A stretch of 64,000 bases of DNA from Stachybotrys elegans (Eukaryota > Ascomycota > Sordariomycetes > Hypocreales > Stachybotryaceae), in assembly GCA_020746835.1 (NCBI GenBank), contig JAGPNK010000022.1, positions 186,001-250,000 of the forward strand. The letters are read 5' to 3'. The position numbers and the translations under genes were made by a program. Positions 45,912 to 58,240 of this stretch are shown here, piece after piece (position 1 is the stretch's first letter; every line of letters starts with the position of its first letter). The notes under the pieces are model-generated. The model saw only the letters and a program-made list of their open reading frames with translations, made no database searches and had not been told where the DNA came from.

Positions 45912-47060
45912 TCAAAACTTCATCACCAGCGAGCACGAAATTTTTGAAACAGCAACAAAAAGCCACCACAACAGGTCTGCCTGCAGCCGTAAAGCCTTCT
46001 GCGGAACACAATACTTTCCCCAGTATTGTCGTACTCCTAGGACCTCCTTTGCGGCTGCAGGCAGGACAAGACCCATCACTTTAAGAGCAAGCCACGCGCA
46101 CGAAGCATCAATCGGCAGCTGTCGCCTGATCGAACCCTCGACAGACATCCAACGAGCGACGACGGAACCCGAACATCTGCACAACAACCGCCCCAAAGTC
46201 ACAGACGAGCATTTTCTCGTCGCCCCGGCAGAGATCGGAACGTCCCATAACGACGAGCTGTCGAACAGAACCGTATCACCTCTCTCGCCGACAAAGCACC
46301 AGCCACCTGGCATGCTACGATCGATGCCACAAAAATACACAGTCACAGACAGATTAGTCCCTGTTGCCCCTGTCGCCCCCTTTGTGAAGAAGGATTGGTG
46401 CCCCTTTAATACATTCGTCAATGGTATGCGAGTGTTGACGAGAGAGCTCTTATACTCAGTAATTCGGTAGTTTGGACTGGATGGAGCATTGCAAGTTGGG
46501 AGGTTTGGCCAGGGACCGGCCATGCAGCTGCTGCCGAGCTTCACGGAACATACAATATAGCCACATAGGAACCTAGCACAAGGTTATTATACCACCACAG
46601 TCGCTTCAATTCACAGTACACATAGAGATTCTGGGGGAAATAGGACAGAAGGGGAAAAAAAAGACTATGCCAAGGGCTGGGGGGAGACTGTAGGTACTAC
46701 AGACCCAGGTATGGTGAAATTCACCGATAGAGCTGCAATAGGAGGAGGAAAACATGGATGGTATAGCAGGAAATATACTGGAACTACAAAACATTGGGAG
46801 AAATTTCGCAACTTCTACAACAGAGGAACATGATACTCTTCAGCCATAGATAGTACAAGGCAGGAACGCTGGGGACAGCTGGCCTCATTTCAATAATGGG
46901 GCGAAGTGGGGTGTCTCCCTGGGGATGCTTGGCTGTTTGCCAGGTCCTGCTAACCGGGCATAGCTGCTTTAGTCATTGGCGGCTACAACCGAGTAGGAAT
47001 AGAACTGAACGAGAATTGGGGCGTCGCGCTTCGCGCTCCGATGAATGCACGCGGAAGGGA
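45912..47060 (+). mobile_element. LINE remnants: 5'-end motif and 3' end of a Tad1-like copy
   Basis: AAAACTTCATCACCAGCGAG at 45917 resembles the 5' start of the 47.9-kb LINE. From about 46675 GGGGGGAGACTGTAGGTA, and later GCCAGGTCCTGCTAACCGGGCATAGCTGCTTTAGT (46938-46972 region) and GGCTACAACCGAGTAGGAAT, match that element's 3' end. The body between is not clearly LINE; a 210-codon minus-strand frame there has no domain. Less RIPed than the full copy. Confidence 0.55.
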
Positions 47061-47124
47061 AGGATCAAATTACAGCAAGTATGTAGTATTTTGATGTGAT
47101 ATACAATAGACGGAATAACATCAG

Positions 47125-47594
47125 TCAGTTGTGTGCCGGGGCAGTGTTGTTTGACACAGAATCAGCATGGCTTAGCAAAGGGGGTCCACCAATAGTTGCA
47201 ACCCGCAAAGACGGCTGGTCAGCTTGGACGACGGCCGATGTTTGATATCGACGCGAGGCAACCACTTGGCGGCAGTCGTCGCAAGTGTGATATATCGCCG
47301 AAGACCATGGCTTCTTGCATGTGGTGCACATAGATGCCGCGCCGTCAGCGGCTGGTGGCGCACGCAGCGGTGCTCGAGAATCACGAAGATGGCGCTGCGC
47401 CCCTGCTGTTCGAGCGCGACACGAATCACACGTGCGATAGATCACCGAGGTCCAAGGCTTGTGGCACATTGAACAAACAGAAACACTGGGAGGTGGAGGG
47501 GCTGGAAACGACGGGATTTGCAAGTGCGGTATGCACCGCTTATGCCCGGTGTCCAGGGTTTTCGGCAGCGAGTACAGACCGTTTCAGCAGGGTC
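47125..47594 (-). CDS. Small protein with tandem C-x2-C-x2-P-W zinc-finger-like repeats
   Basis: From ATG 47594: MSDPAETVCTRCRKPWTPGI..AYRTC, then after a frame change near 47520 VCSMCHKPWTSVIYRTCDSC and MCTTCKKPWSSAIYHTCDDC. Three repeats of C-x2-C-x2-P-W-(6 to 9)-Y-x-T-C-x2-C, the four Cys suiting one zinc each; in repeat 1 the last Cys is lost (Arg). Ala/Pro-rich linkers join them. The frame change could be a one-base indel or an intron. No named family known to me. It lies between LINE remnants and is not visibly RIPed. Confidence 0.5.
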
Positions 47595-47879
47595 TGACAT
47601 TACGGGCTCTGTGCGAGAGAAAAGATAAGGAAAGGAAGGGCGAAAGGTGGGGTGAGGAATCCTCCGGCAGACTGAAATGGCATAGCTACTCAGACAGACG
47701 GGAAACTCTAAATATGAATACAGAAGAAGATTGGTCAGGATTAGGGCTAAATAAGTTGGCTCCACTAGGATTCCAGGAATGATTGGTCGGAACTACGATT
47801 TTGTGGATCTCACGTGATGCGGCCGTAACCGAGCAGGAATTATATTATTCTAATGATCTGATGATGTAATGAAAGCAGG

Positions 47880-50800
47880 AAAAAACTTCACAACCAGCAA
47901 GAATAAAACTTTTGAAATCAGCCCTTTGTTATAGTATAATACCTGCCTGTAGGGTCAATTGGATTGCCAAGAGCCAGTTGTATAGCCTAGTGTAATATAG
48001 GCATTACAGTAATACTATGGCCTCCAGTCCTAGACTGGCTAGCTAACTACTGTAAGTATGCTGCAAAACTAAGCCAATACCTATAGACTGCAGTAATATT
48101 TATTAATACTACTAATAGACAATCTCTTAAGTCACAAGCCATTAGGGCTGCCCTTATAAGCATCCTAAGCTTTCTTATTAAGCTAGTTAAGATCCCTAAT
48201 GTTAACTATATTCATAATGCCATACAAGCTATACATGCCAAGACAAAAATAGCCATAGAAAACACAGCACGCGCGATTAAAGACATTAAAGCCAACCTTA
48301 ATAAAACCAATACTATAGTTAAGAAAACCACCACATTCATAGAACAAGCAAGCATTACTGCTAAGAAAGCTAAGAAGATTAGCAAGACAATGCTAAGTAT
48401 GGTAAGGGAGATAATGCTTACAAACTAATAGCACTAAACCAAAATAGCCTAAATATATGCCAGTATTGTAGCAAGGGGTAGATTAGCATTCAGCATATAC
48501 AATTTGCAAAATTACAGAACACTAATAACACAACTGCAGTGTGAAATCGTAGTGAATATTAGAGACCCAATTACCATAGAAAATTTCCAGGCTATAACCC
48601 TATATACCCTTAAGGCATATATCAACCATGTAATTGAGTAAAGCAGTAATGAGTATATTGCAAAGATTAAAACAGTTTCTACTAACCAGTTAAAGAGTGG
48701 CGACCTGAGTATTAAGATAGTAACTATAGCAGATATAGAAGCTCTAAGATAGTTCTCAGGAGACTGGGAATAGAGGATTAGTAATGGTAGTATTATATAC
48801 ACTCTCTTATATAGTATATTAGCATATGGCATTTGGACTAGCTCAATGAATATAGAATGGTTTAAGGAGGTTAGAAATAGTATCCTTTAGGATAATAAAC
48901 TGTTTATCCCCAATATAGAGATTAAATATATAGAATAGCTTACTTAGAACTCGAAAGCAAAGAAGGCATTGTTTATTATAGTAGAGTTTAAGCGAGCTGA
49001 AGATGCTAATAAGATTATAGACAAGGGGCTTATCTGGCAAGGAGAGGTTTTTTAGTGTGAGCAATATAATAGGTACTGTAGGCTAAGGTAGTACTTTAAG
49101 TGTTATAAATACAGCTATATAGGAACCCAGTGTAAGGCTAATGTAGTATGTAGCTATTGCACTTAACCTTACCCCACCAAGAAATGCCTAGCAAAGAATA
49201 ACAGGAATGCTCTATGGAAATATACTGCCTGCCGGGACAATCATAAAGTATGGAGCCCTTTATGCCTAGTTTGGAAGCAGGAACTATTAAAGATTAAGAC
49301 AGTATATAACCTTTAACCCCGCTATTACCTAGTTCTAGAGGAATTAGTTAGAATAACCCTGCTAGTAAAGCCTTAAGGCTAGCTAGCACTGAGGAGTATT
49401 ATATTAATACCTTTCCAATGACTAGATTGAAGCAGGTTACTAAACAAATGAGGCCAGAAGAGATTAAACCCTAACAATAGTTAAACTAATTAAGAGAATG
49501 TAGGAAATGAAATTGTTATTCTGTTTAATAATTAATAAGATAAGAGCTAGAGACTGAGGAGGACTATTGTCCCAACAAGGAGAGTACTTAAAGCGCTTGA
49601 TGTAAATATATAGATAAATCACAGTGGCTATACTATAGATACTATAGAAGGATAATAAGTTAATCTAATTAACTATCCATACTACAGTATAACATAAGAA
49701 AATCGAAAGACATAGTGATAGCTTCCCTTCTGTAGGATTAATAGATTGAGAAGTATAATATACTGGCAATCTAGGAGCTGTGGTATAACTCTTTTCAGAA
49801 TATAATATATTACCTAGTAAGAGATAAGTTCTTTTTCTACTATCTAACACAGATAGATAGCCTTTTAGCCTAAGTATGCTTCTTTATTAACAAAAGATTA
49901 GATAACTCAATGTAGTACTTTAAAGAATACAGCTAAGACCTATGCAATATTATTATTAGCACTAAGAAAGAAGAAGGAAAGGTAAGGCAAATTGCAATAA
50001 CTAATGTATACAACTTCCCGCAGAGAATAGAGGGTAGAGCGAGTGTTATCGCGTAACTGGGGAGGACACTAGGCAGCCTAACCAATATAGAGCACATTGT
50101 TATGAGAGATTTCAATCTATACCACAAGATTTAGAGCAGAACTATTAAATAAAGCCCAGAGACTAAAACTAAAGATCTAATATTAACTATAGATAAATAT
50201 GGCCTAATAAGCCTGCTCTAACCTAGTACTATCATATATGAGGAGAATGGAGCCAGGACGATAATAGACCTATCCCTTGCTACTACTAATCTTGCTAACC
50301 GCTTAATTAGATGTAAAGTCAAGTCAAGCATGAACCACAACTTAGATCACATCCTAATAGCTATATATATAGATATAAGGATTGTCTGCAGATAAATGTA
50401 GCTGAGACAAAACTGGAAAGCCATGGATAAGAAAGCCTTTACATCTGAGCTTAAGAAATGCCTATCCCTATAGAGATGGCCCAGAACTAAAACGGCATTT
50501 AATAACTATGTGGAAGAGATTATTGTGGCTCTAATACAAGCAATTGACATCTTGGTCCTAATAAGCACTCTATGCTTAAAGGCTAAGGCTGGATGGAACA
50601 AAGAATGCAGTCATATGCTGGCAGAAACCAAGCGTCTATGAAGGATCTATAGTGCAATGTATACCAAAGAGGTATAGGAAGTATATTGCGTGGCATATAA
50701 TAAGAAAGGGAAAACCATTAAGAAAGCCCTCTGGAAAATGCATTAAGATACTATAGAGACAGCAGCGGAATCTCCTAAGAAGCTCTAGTGTATTGCTAAA

Positions 50801-53800
50801 TGGGCCTAATCTAGGGAAAGTTAAGGCTTAGAGCTGACTCTAGTAATTAAAGATCTAGCTATAGCATAAGAAGCTACTACGCTAAGGGAGAAAGCCAAAC
50901 TATTCAGAGATATCTTCTTCCCAAATCCACTAGAAGCAGATCTTAGTAACATGGATAGAGCGATATATCTAGAGTAGGTCAAACTATCGAAAATCACCAT
51001 TAACAAAGTGAAAGATACTATTCTAGCAATAGCTTTAAATAAAGCCCCTAGTCTAGATAGAATAATAAATAAGACACTTTAGGCTGGAGTGACATATATT
51101 AAAGAACATCTAATAAGGATTTTTAATACTAGTCTAGACCTAGACTACTGCCTATAGCATTTTTAGTCCTCTGCAATAGTAGTTCTTAGGAAACTAAAGA
51201 AGTTTAACTATATAATACCGCAAGCTTACAGGCCAATTGCCCTATTTAGCACAGTTAGGAAGATTATAAAATCCATGTTAGCAAAGAGGCTAAGCTACTT
51301 TATTAAAATATATAAGCTACTTTCGCAGATATATATTAGTGGGTAGAAGGGAAAATCTATAGAATATATATTTTACCTTATCCTTAATAAGATATATAAA
51401 GTATAGAATAACAGATAGGTAGCCAGTCTCCTGTTACTTGATATCTTAGGCGTCTTTAATAATGTGTTATATAAGAGACTTCTATATAACCTATATAAAT
51501 GCCATATCAATAAGAAAATAGTGAGGTAGGTTACAAGCTTCCTTAAGAATAGAAGAACAAGAATTACAGTAGATGGATTTTTATTAGAGCTATATAGAAC
51601 AGAAACGGGAATACTGCAAGGCTTAAATCTCTTACTAATACTATATATATTCTATAATGCTGATCTAATTGAGGCCTGTAATAATAAGGAGTTTATTTTA
51701 GTAGGCTTTATAAATAATATAGTAATTCTTATATAGGGCAATAGTATACTAAAAATATATGGGAAACTAGAATCTATACTAAGGAAAGTAAAAGAATGGG
51801 TGACAATATATATATCTATATTAGTACTGGGGAAGTTCTAGCTTACTTACTTTACAAGGGTAAGAACTAAGTTTAATATTAACTAAGCCCTACAAATAGA
51901 AATAGACTTAGTCTAGCCCAGTGCAACCTTAAAGTATCTAGGCCTTATAATAGATATAAAGCTCTTATAGAAAGCGTATATAGATAAAATTGAGTGCAAG
52001 GTAACTAAAACTATTATAGCACTTAGTAGCCTTAGCAGTTTGATATGGGGCATTTTGATGCAGGAGCTGCGCACAATCTATAGGGGAGTGGCAATACTAT
52101 AGATAATATATGCCTGTTTGGCCTAGTCTAATGCAAACTGGTCTACCAATAGCAAGCTAATTAGTACTAAGGTATTAATAAAGTTATAGAGTTTATAAGC
52201 AAGAGGAGCGTGAGTTATAAGCGGAGTATACAGAGCAACTTCAGTCCCAGCATTAAACATTAAAATGCATCTACTGCTGGTTAAGAAGTAGATACTAAAA
52301 TATAACATTAATATACTAGTGCATATTAGACTAGCTAAACAACTGCCCTTTAAATTAATAAATAGTAAATAAAAGAGAAAGAGTCTAAGGCAAGCCATTA
52401 AGCAGACTATCTGGGATTTGAAAGGGCTGAATATTTAATATTAAGAATAGGCAAGTGTATATATTACTTCTCCATAGTAGTATAGACTAAGATACTATAT
52501 TAAGGGCAATATAAAAGCAGCTAAGCAAAAATATCTAGAATAGCTATCAGATTATACAGCCATATATATCTATACTAATGGCAGTGGTATTAATTGTTAT
52601 ATAGGTATAGTAGTAGTGTGTATAATGACATAGGAGAACTAGGCAGTATATATAGGCACTAAGTAAGTCTTAACTGTATATACTACTAAGCTATAGAGCA
52701 TTTTGCTAGCTTTATAGATAGTGTGGGAGAATAAGTAATAAGGCAATATAAGAAGCAGAGTGTGTATATATACAGATAATTAAACAGCTATTAGGTCTTT
52801 AGCTAAGCCAAAAGGTAAATCCAGTGTATATCTTCTAAAAGCTATTATATAGATTATAGAAGAGCTTTAGCAAGGTAGACTACTAGTAGAAATCCAATAG
52901 ATCTCAGCCTATACAGGGGTCTAGGGAAATAAATAAGCCAATAAAGTAGCTAAGAAAGCCATAGAATAGAGAGAAGGTAGAGTGACTAGACCAAGGGCCG
53001 CCAAACTAGCGGAACTATAGGCACTCTGTTTAATGCTTAAGATATAGACCTACAAGCATATTTATAAAGCCTGGCAAGATAAATGGGCCAATGAAAGCCA
53101 GGGTAGGGTCTGCTTCCGCTATATACTAAAGCCAATAAAGAAAGTATTATAGCTGTACACAAAGCTTAATAAAAGACAGAGCGCACTCTTAATTAGATTG
53201 CAAACTGAGAAGATAGCTACTAAGTACTTCCTCTTTAAGCAAAGAGTACTGGGTATTATGGATAATAGATGCCCCTGTGGACAAGGATAACAAATGGTAT
53301 TGTATATCCTCCTGCAATGCCGGAAATATTAACAACTCTAGAACCAGGAACTCAGTAACATTCTAGAATTAAGCAACCTTTAGAGGGTATTAGGAGAGCG
53401 CAAAGCAGCTACAAAAGCCATTAGATTTATAGAATAGGCAGGGACCCTTGGGCATTTTAGGGTTGAAATGTAGCTAGATAATATTAGGCGCTGGGGGGAG
53501 ACTGTAGGTATACAGACCTATATATAAGGTAATAATAGCCACTTTAATAGAGTTTAAAAGTATTATATATTAGTAGAGAATTACATTCTATACAAGGGCG
53601 GTAGCTATGGGTAGATTGAGATTAAGGAGAAAGCGGGATTATTGGGAATAGCTGGTCAATATCTGTGGATATTGGCAAAGTAGGGCGAACTATGGATTAA
53701 ACCCTGGAGCGAGCTTTGGCTATCTGCCAACCCCGCTTGCCGGGCATGGCTGCTTATGTATCTAGCGGCTATAACCGAGTAGGAATATAACTAACTAACT

Positions 53801-53802
53801 AA
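47880..53802 (+). mobile_element. Full-length Tad1-like LINE retrotransposon, heavily RIPed
   Basis: ORF1 region ends in zinc knuckles near 49057-49190 (CEQYN, YFKCYKYSYIGTQCKANVVC SYC). ORF2 starts near 49665 with LSILQYNIRKSKDIV (endonuclease), has HIVMRDFNLYHKI near 50095, RT text YRPIALFSTVRKIIKSMLAK from about 51230, the catalytic box as GFINNIVIL (51704-51730, two Asp now Asn), RNase H text IYTNGSG near 52570, and a terminal CPCGQG...LLQCRKY knuckle near 53270. Stops are everywhere and fit C-to-T/G-to-A. The 3' end is a (TAAC)n tail at about 53785-53802. No target duplication found. Confidence 0.85.
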
Positions 53803-53813
53803 CTATCCCGCTT

Positions 53814-53825
53814 ATTCTCCTACTC
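53814..53825 (+). repeat. Target-site duplication, left copy
   Basis: ATTCTCCTACTC, identical to 55161-55172. Confidence 0.75.
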
Positions 53826-55160
53826 AGAAACTCTCTCCTATAAAAAGTTTTCCTTGGTACCCGCTGTTAGCGTTTTGCTAGGGAAAATTCTATTGCAGGC
53901 CAAAAATGGCAGCGAATGCAGCTGTGGACCTAGCAGGGTTTTAACAGCTGCCACAAGAAAGGGATTCAGAGGGTTGACCTTTCTTTGCGATGCTTGCCCT
54001 GACAACACTGAGCTTTGCAAGCTCTTGACATTGCCTTCGGGCGCTTTCTCTTGTATGGTGCTTATGCTCTTTCGAGCCTCGACATTTTGGCTTCGCGAGC
54101 CGACAACATTCTGGGCTCCGCGCCCTCGACTTCCCATGCAGCTCTACGCTGCCCTGACCGACCTCCAACCGACCGACCTCTGCAGCTCTGGCTGCCCAGA
54201 CGACACTCGCAGCATCCTGCTACTTAATACTTCGGGCCTTAATACCCATAGATGTTTCGCGCGACCACGCTTTGACAATATCCTACAGCCTCAGCTGCTT
54301 GACTTTCTGGACCACGGCGCCCTCGCCCTTACCAGCAGTTTCACGCTGCTTTGACCGACCCCTGCAGCTTCGGCTGCCCAGACGAAAACCCATAGCTCCG
54401 GCTACTCAGACAAGGCCGACAGCCACAGACTGCCTTACTTCATGGGCCCTCGACACCGTCGACGGTCCCCCAACCTTTTGTAGCGACGAGCTACATGACC
54501 GATCTCTACAGTTGCATGCTGCCTAGATAACTTCCATTTATTCGCAGCTTCGGCTGCTGCCTAGAATGCTACTGGGCCCCGACAATTCGTCTCACTACCT
54601 AGAGACAACACAGACACAAACCGCTGGGTCAAAATGGTACAGAGCTTGCCTGGAGACCGCGGAGCGAGACGGTTGTCTCCTCCACAAAGCAGCGTTCCAG
54701 TCGCCTTGGGTTTTCTCCTGCGAGGGTTTTCCCTAAGGATGCATGGCTTTTGGTCGGAGCTACTGCTGACCAAGGGAGACGGAAACTCCTAGCCCCACGG
54801 GCGGGGAGTCTACCTGACCTAGCTGTCCAAGAGAATTCTAGACTGGAGGGGAGTGTTTCCCGCTGACGGGAATGCCCCTTGGAACAATGCGCCTTTGAGC
54901 CTACGATATGCTGGATGAAGAAGCAGAAAGGCGGCTGTTGGAGGAGTAGCCATAGACACTTGTATTGCGTGCCTGGCGGCCGCCTCCCAGAGATGGGCTC
55001 GACAGCCCATCCAAAAGGCGAGGTCTTGCAAGAAGCGCTGGGCGATGCCTACTACGGCAGGATTTCTAGATACTTTAGCTCAGCACGTCCTGTGCCCCTA
55101 TAGGGGACCTGAGCGGCCTGGAGGCCGCTGGACGGAAAATACATCAAATCAAATCAAATC
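53826..55160 (+). mobile_element. Retroposed element (LINE-derived/SINE-like) with target duplication
   Basis: 1335 bp of GC-normal DNA between two identical 12-nt copies of ATTCTCCTACTC, ending in AAATCAAATCAAATC. A tandem-unit tail plus a long target duplication is the signature of LINE-machinery insertion. No RT seen; the 166-codon frame at 53854 starts at TTG. Internal repeats GCAGCTCTGGCTGCCCAGAC (about 54180) and GCAGCTTCGGCTGCCCAGAC (about 54363), with a shortened third (54546), add structure. Inserted just past the tail of the RIPed LINE. Confidence 0.65.
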
Positions 55161-55172
55161 ATTCTCCTACTC
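55161..55172 (+). repeat. Target-site duplication, right copy
   Basis: ATTCTCCTACTC, directly after the (AAATC)n tail. Confidence 0.75.
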
Positions 55173-55922
55173 GGACCCGGGACCACTTGAGGCAGCTCCA
55201 CGCCACCCCAACACGGCGCGCTCCGCATACCGCGGAGCAAGCGTCTCCAGATAAGTAGAAGTACTGGATAATTTTAAGGCAAAGAATTACAAGAACTGCC
55301 TGAAACATGTGCAAGTGGGGTGAAGGAGGAAAGGCTCCCGGTATTAAACCAAACGGGGATGCATGTGAGAGTTGCGCCCCAAAACAATGGTAAGCTCCTC
55401 ATTCAACTCCAGCATTATTACATATTAAGCATGCTTTAGATGCCTACCTCGCCGGAGGCCGCGACCGTTATCGCTTCAGCAGTCCTCTCTCCCTAACTAA
55501 ATCCTTGCTTCACCGCGACCTCATCTATATCGGCGGCGAACCCATTTCTAGAGACGTGCCTTATATTGTGTTGATGGCTACAGCGTCGTCTAGTCACAGA
55601 TGTAGCAATATGGACCTTCATTGATTCAGGCCTGAATTTTGTAAATTTTACCGTGTTTTTTTTTGGGGGGGGGGGGGGGGGGTGTACCACCCGCGACCCC
55701 AAACTGCCTTGCCTTCGTCAGCGCATCTGCGCATACACTCTCCCGCTCTCCTTCTGCTCCCCATCCTCATCAGCCCGTGTGAAACCCAAGCGTGACGCCG
55801 TGACACAGGAACTGAAGAGAGTGGGATCGCATGACAGCCGCTGCAGGAACGGGCACGTTCGTGTTAACATCGCCATCCTCGTCAACCCGCCTCCTGATCA
55901 TCACCCTCCCCATGCCATCCCC
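55173..55922. other. 3' flank of the SOD-like gene
   Basis: Normal composition apart from a homopolymer tract. Plus-strand frames past 55653 are antisense to the SOD-like gene. No gene seen. Confidence 0.4.
55656..55682 (+). repeat. T9-G18 homopolymer tract
   Basis: Nine T (55656-55664) followed by eighteen G (55665-55682). Length may be imprecise in the assembly. Confidence 0.9.
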
Positions 55923-56597
55923 CTAGCGGTGCATGGGCGCTGGCGTCTTGGTGGAGTTGCAGTTGCCCGGCATTTCCATCATCTTGAGCTCAAAGTTGGC
56001 ACAGGTGATGCGGGTCGAGTTTGCGTAGTGCAGAACAAAAGAGCGGTTGCCGAAGAAGGACATGCTGGACTCGTTGGTGGAGGCGTAGAGGTCGGTGTAG
56101 TTCATCATGTAGGGGTCTGAGTCGACCTTGCCGTGCTTGCCTGCGAGGTCACCGACTTCGCAGCTCTGGGGGTTGGACGGGTCGCAGGGGACCGCGACGC
56201 CGGCGTTGTAGGGGTCGAGATGTGTCTTAGTAACGGTGCAGTTGTTGTCGACGACGCGGTCGGTGTGGATATGGTACGCTGTTATGCCAGGTTAGAGTTC
56301 TGGACAGTTAAAGCTCATGTTGTTAGGACAGGAAGACTGACTGAAAGGGCCGCCCTCAGCAGGCAGGTTCTCAAACATAATAGAGAACATGACACCGTTG
56401 CCGTCATCTTCGGCGACAGCCATGATAGAACCCTTAACGTTGCCCTCGATGGCAGCACCGGCGAAGAAGGGCTCCTTGGGAAGGATAGCCTGGTAGACTA
56501 CACCGGCAGGGTTGTCGGTGGAAGGCGGAGCATCATCGGCCAGGACGCGGCCAGCGAGGGTGGCGCCGAGGATGTGGAGGCCAAGTGAAGTTCGCAT
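55923..56597 (-). CDS. Secreted Cu/Zn superoxide-dismutase-like protein (2 exons)
   Basis: Exon 1 56342-56597 and exon 2 55923-56278 around a 63-nt intron (GTCAGT...AACAG) give 203 residues. Signal peptide MRTSLGLHILGATLAGRVLA. Fold landmarks: IEGNVKGSIMAVAEDDGNGV, MFSIMFENLPAEGGPF, then across the splice TYHIHTDRV with metal-ligand His88 and His90, GDLAGKHGKVDSDPYMMNYT, FFGNRSFVLHYANSTRITCA. The arrangement is that of fungal cell-surface SODs (some are copper-only), which turn superoxide into peroxide and O2 outside the cell. No GPI signal is evident. The start is set by the signal peptide. Confidence 0.82.
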
Positions 56598-58096
56598 CTT
56601 GGAAGTTGAGTGTAATCAAGTAACGAGGCTTGGGAGGCGCGATATCTTGTAAGCTTGATCGGGGGTCGTAGTAGATAGTTGCCTGAGTGCGTGACGCAAT
56701 GCAATCTGTACAAGGACAGCAAGACAATTGGTGTAAGGGAACGATTGCACAGCTGGGTGAAGAGAGCTTGAAGGATTTGAAAGAGACAAAAGGAAAGGGA
56801 ATTAGTAGAATATATAAAGAGCTGCTGGTGGCATCCGTGGCAACGAAGCACTTGAAGGCAAACGAAGGGGGGTTGACTAGGAAGGAGGAGTACGGAACAA
56901 CCGTCTCGCTGGCCATGTTCACAGTGCCTATCATTAATCTGTGTTAATCTGGCGAAATACTAAACCACCAATCGACCAGAGTGCACTTTCAACTCTGCCT
57001 TGTGCTGAGCCATCAGCCGGCGTAGTTGATGTTCAGTACCCTTCCACCACGTAGGTACAGAGGCGGGCCAGTACCTGTAAGCCAAGACCCGACCCTGCAT
57101 ATTTCCTACTTGCCTGTTCCTCCTTATGTGGGTTGTTACCCCGCTGTAATGGATTCAGTGATGACTTTGGCTGTGAGACAGATAACCTTGTCCGTACGAG
57201 ATAGCGTTGTGGTAATGTGTCAGACAGGCAGTATATTGTCTGCAATCTAGACAGCAAGGAACAAAGATGCACGTAGATTTGCCGAACCAAGAGGTAATCG
57301 TAACAAGCCAAGCCGGGCGATAATTGATTGTCCCTGACCCCTGACAGCCTAATCTAAACCAAACGGACAGGTAGATGAGCACTGTACCAAAGCGGTAATT
57401 CTGATGATGCAAACATACACCAAGAAACAAAATGGTACTCTGTGACCCAGTATCGCGGCCAGACCCTGCCGATACCGAAGGGGAATAGGTAACTAACTAA
57501 CTCTGATGATTCTGACTGAACTGAAACTGTCTGTGACCTGTGCTCCTTTCGCACACTCAAGGGGATAGGATCCACTTGAAGTCCTCGCTCGTCAACGGAG
57601 CGTTGGAAGGTGGAGCGGAAATGTAAATTGCTTGGCAAGATTAAACAATATTGCTGGGAGTTCTTCGGTGTTGAGCCCCAATCAAGCATGAACTCGTGTT
57701 TTGGTTTGGTCGTGAGAGACTGCCAAGGAGCTTTCGAAACGGCTCCATGCATTTGCCCGCAGATCCCTTGGCAGTGCGAAACGCGGCAGTGGTGTATGGA
57801 ACCGGGATATCCGCCAATAGGCGCTTTCGCACTGCCCAGGAGACACGGCAACTCCCATAGCAGTTAACGACCGGAAGGAGTTAAGATCGTCCGTTGGAAC
57901 CCCGTACGCACACTTTACCCTAACCCCTTGGCACCATGTTTAGTTCGTATGGTAACCGAGTGAGGTTCGGGGACAAGGGTCAAACTAGCACTTCAGATAT
58001 ACCACCCCACATCAAGCAATTAACAGACGGAGCCAAGCGGCCGTGATTACCACAGCTGGTAATTCTGTTCACATCATCAACTCCTCGACATCGAAA
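56598..58096. other. Intergenic region with a solo piggyBac terminus
   Basis: 5' flank of the SOD-like gene, then about 1.2 kb without a gene. At 57541-57567 GCTCCTTTCGCACACTCAAGGGGATA equals a piggyBac-family terminus of the 43.3-kb type with no partner seen. GGTAACTAACTAACTC at 57489 resembles a LINE (TAAC)n tail. Confidence 0.45.
57541..57567 (-). repeat. Solo piggyBac-family terminus
   Basis: Ends CACACTCAAGGGGATA, like the right end at 43566-43581; no opposite terminus found nearby. Confidence 0.55.
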
Positions 58097-58104
58097 TATA
58101 AAAG
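58097..58104 (+). promoter_or_regulatory. TATA element of the small secreted protein gene
   Basis: TATAAAAG, 137 nt before the ATG at 58241, followed by a CT-rich leader typical of well-expressed fungal genes. Confidence 0.5.
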
Positions 58105-58240
58105 AGAGACGAATATGAGTCGGCAACAGTCTTCGAAATCTGTCCCTTCACTGTCCTTCATCATTATCTCAACTCAGCTCGGCTCAACAAGGCAGACACT
58201 ACCGCACAACCAAAGCAGCAACCCCTCCTAGACTTTCAAC

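Noticed and set aside
45912..46544. 210-codon minus-strand frame
   Set aside because: Antisense over LINE-associated DNA; composition is not protein-like in any known family and the start is not supported.
53854..54354. 166-codon plus-strand frame
   Set aside because: TTG start inside the retroposed element, with no RT, gag or other domain.
55653..56120. 155-codon plus-strand frame
   Set aside because: Antisense shadow of the SOD-like gene that also crosses the poly-G tract.
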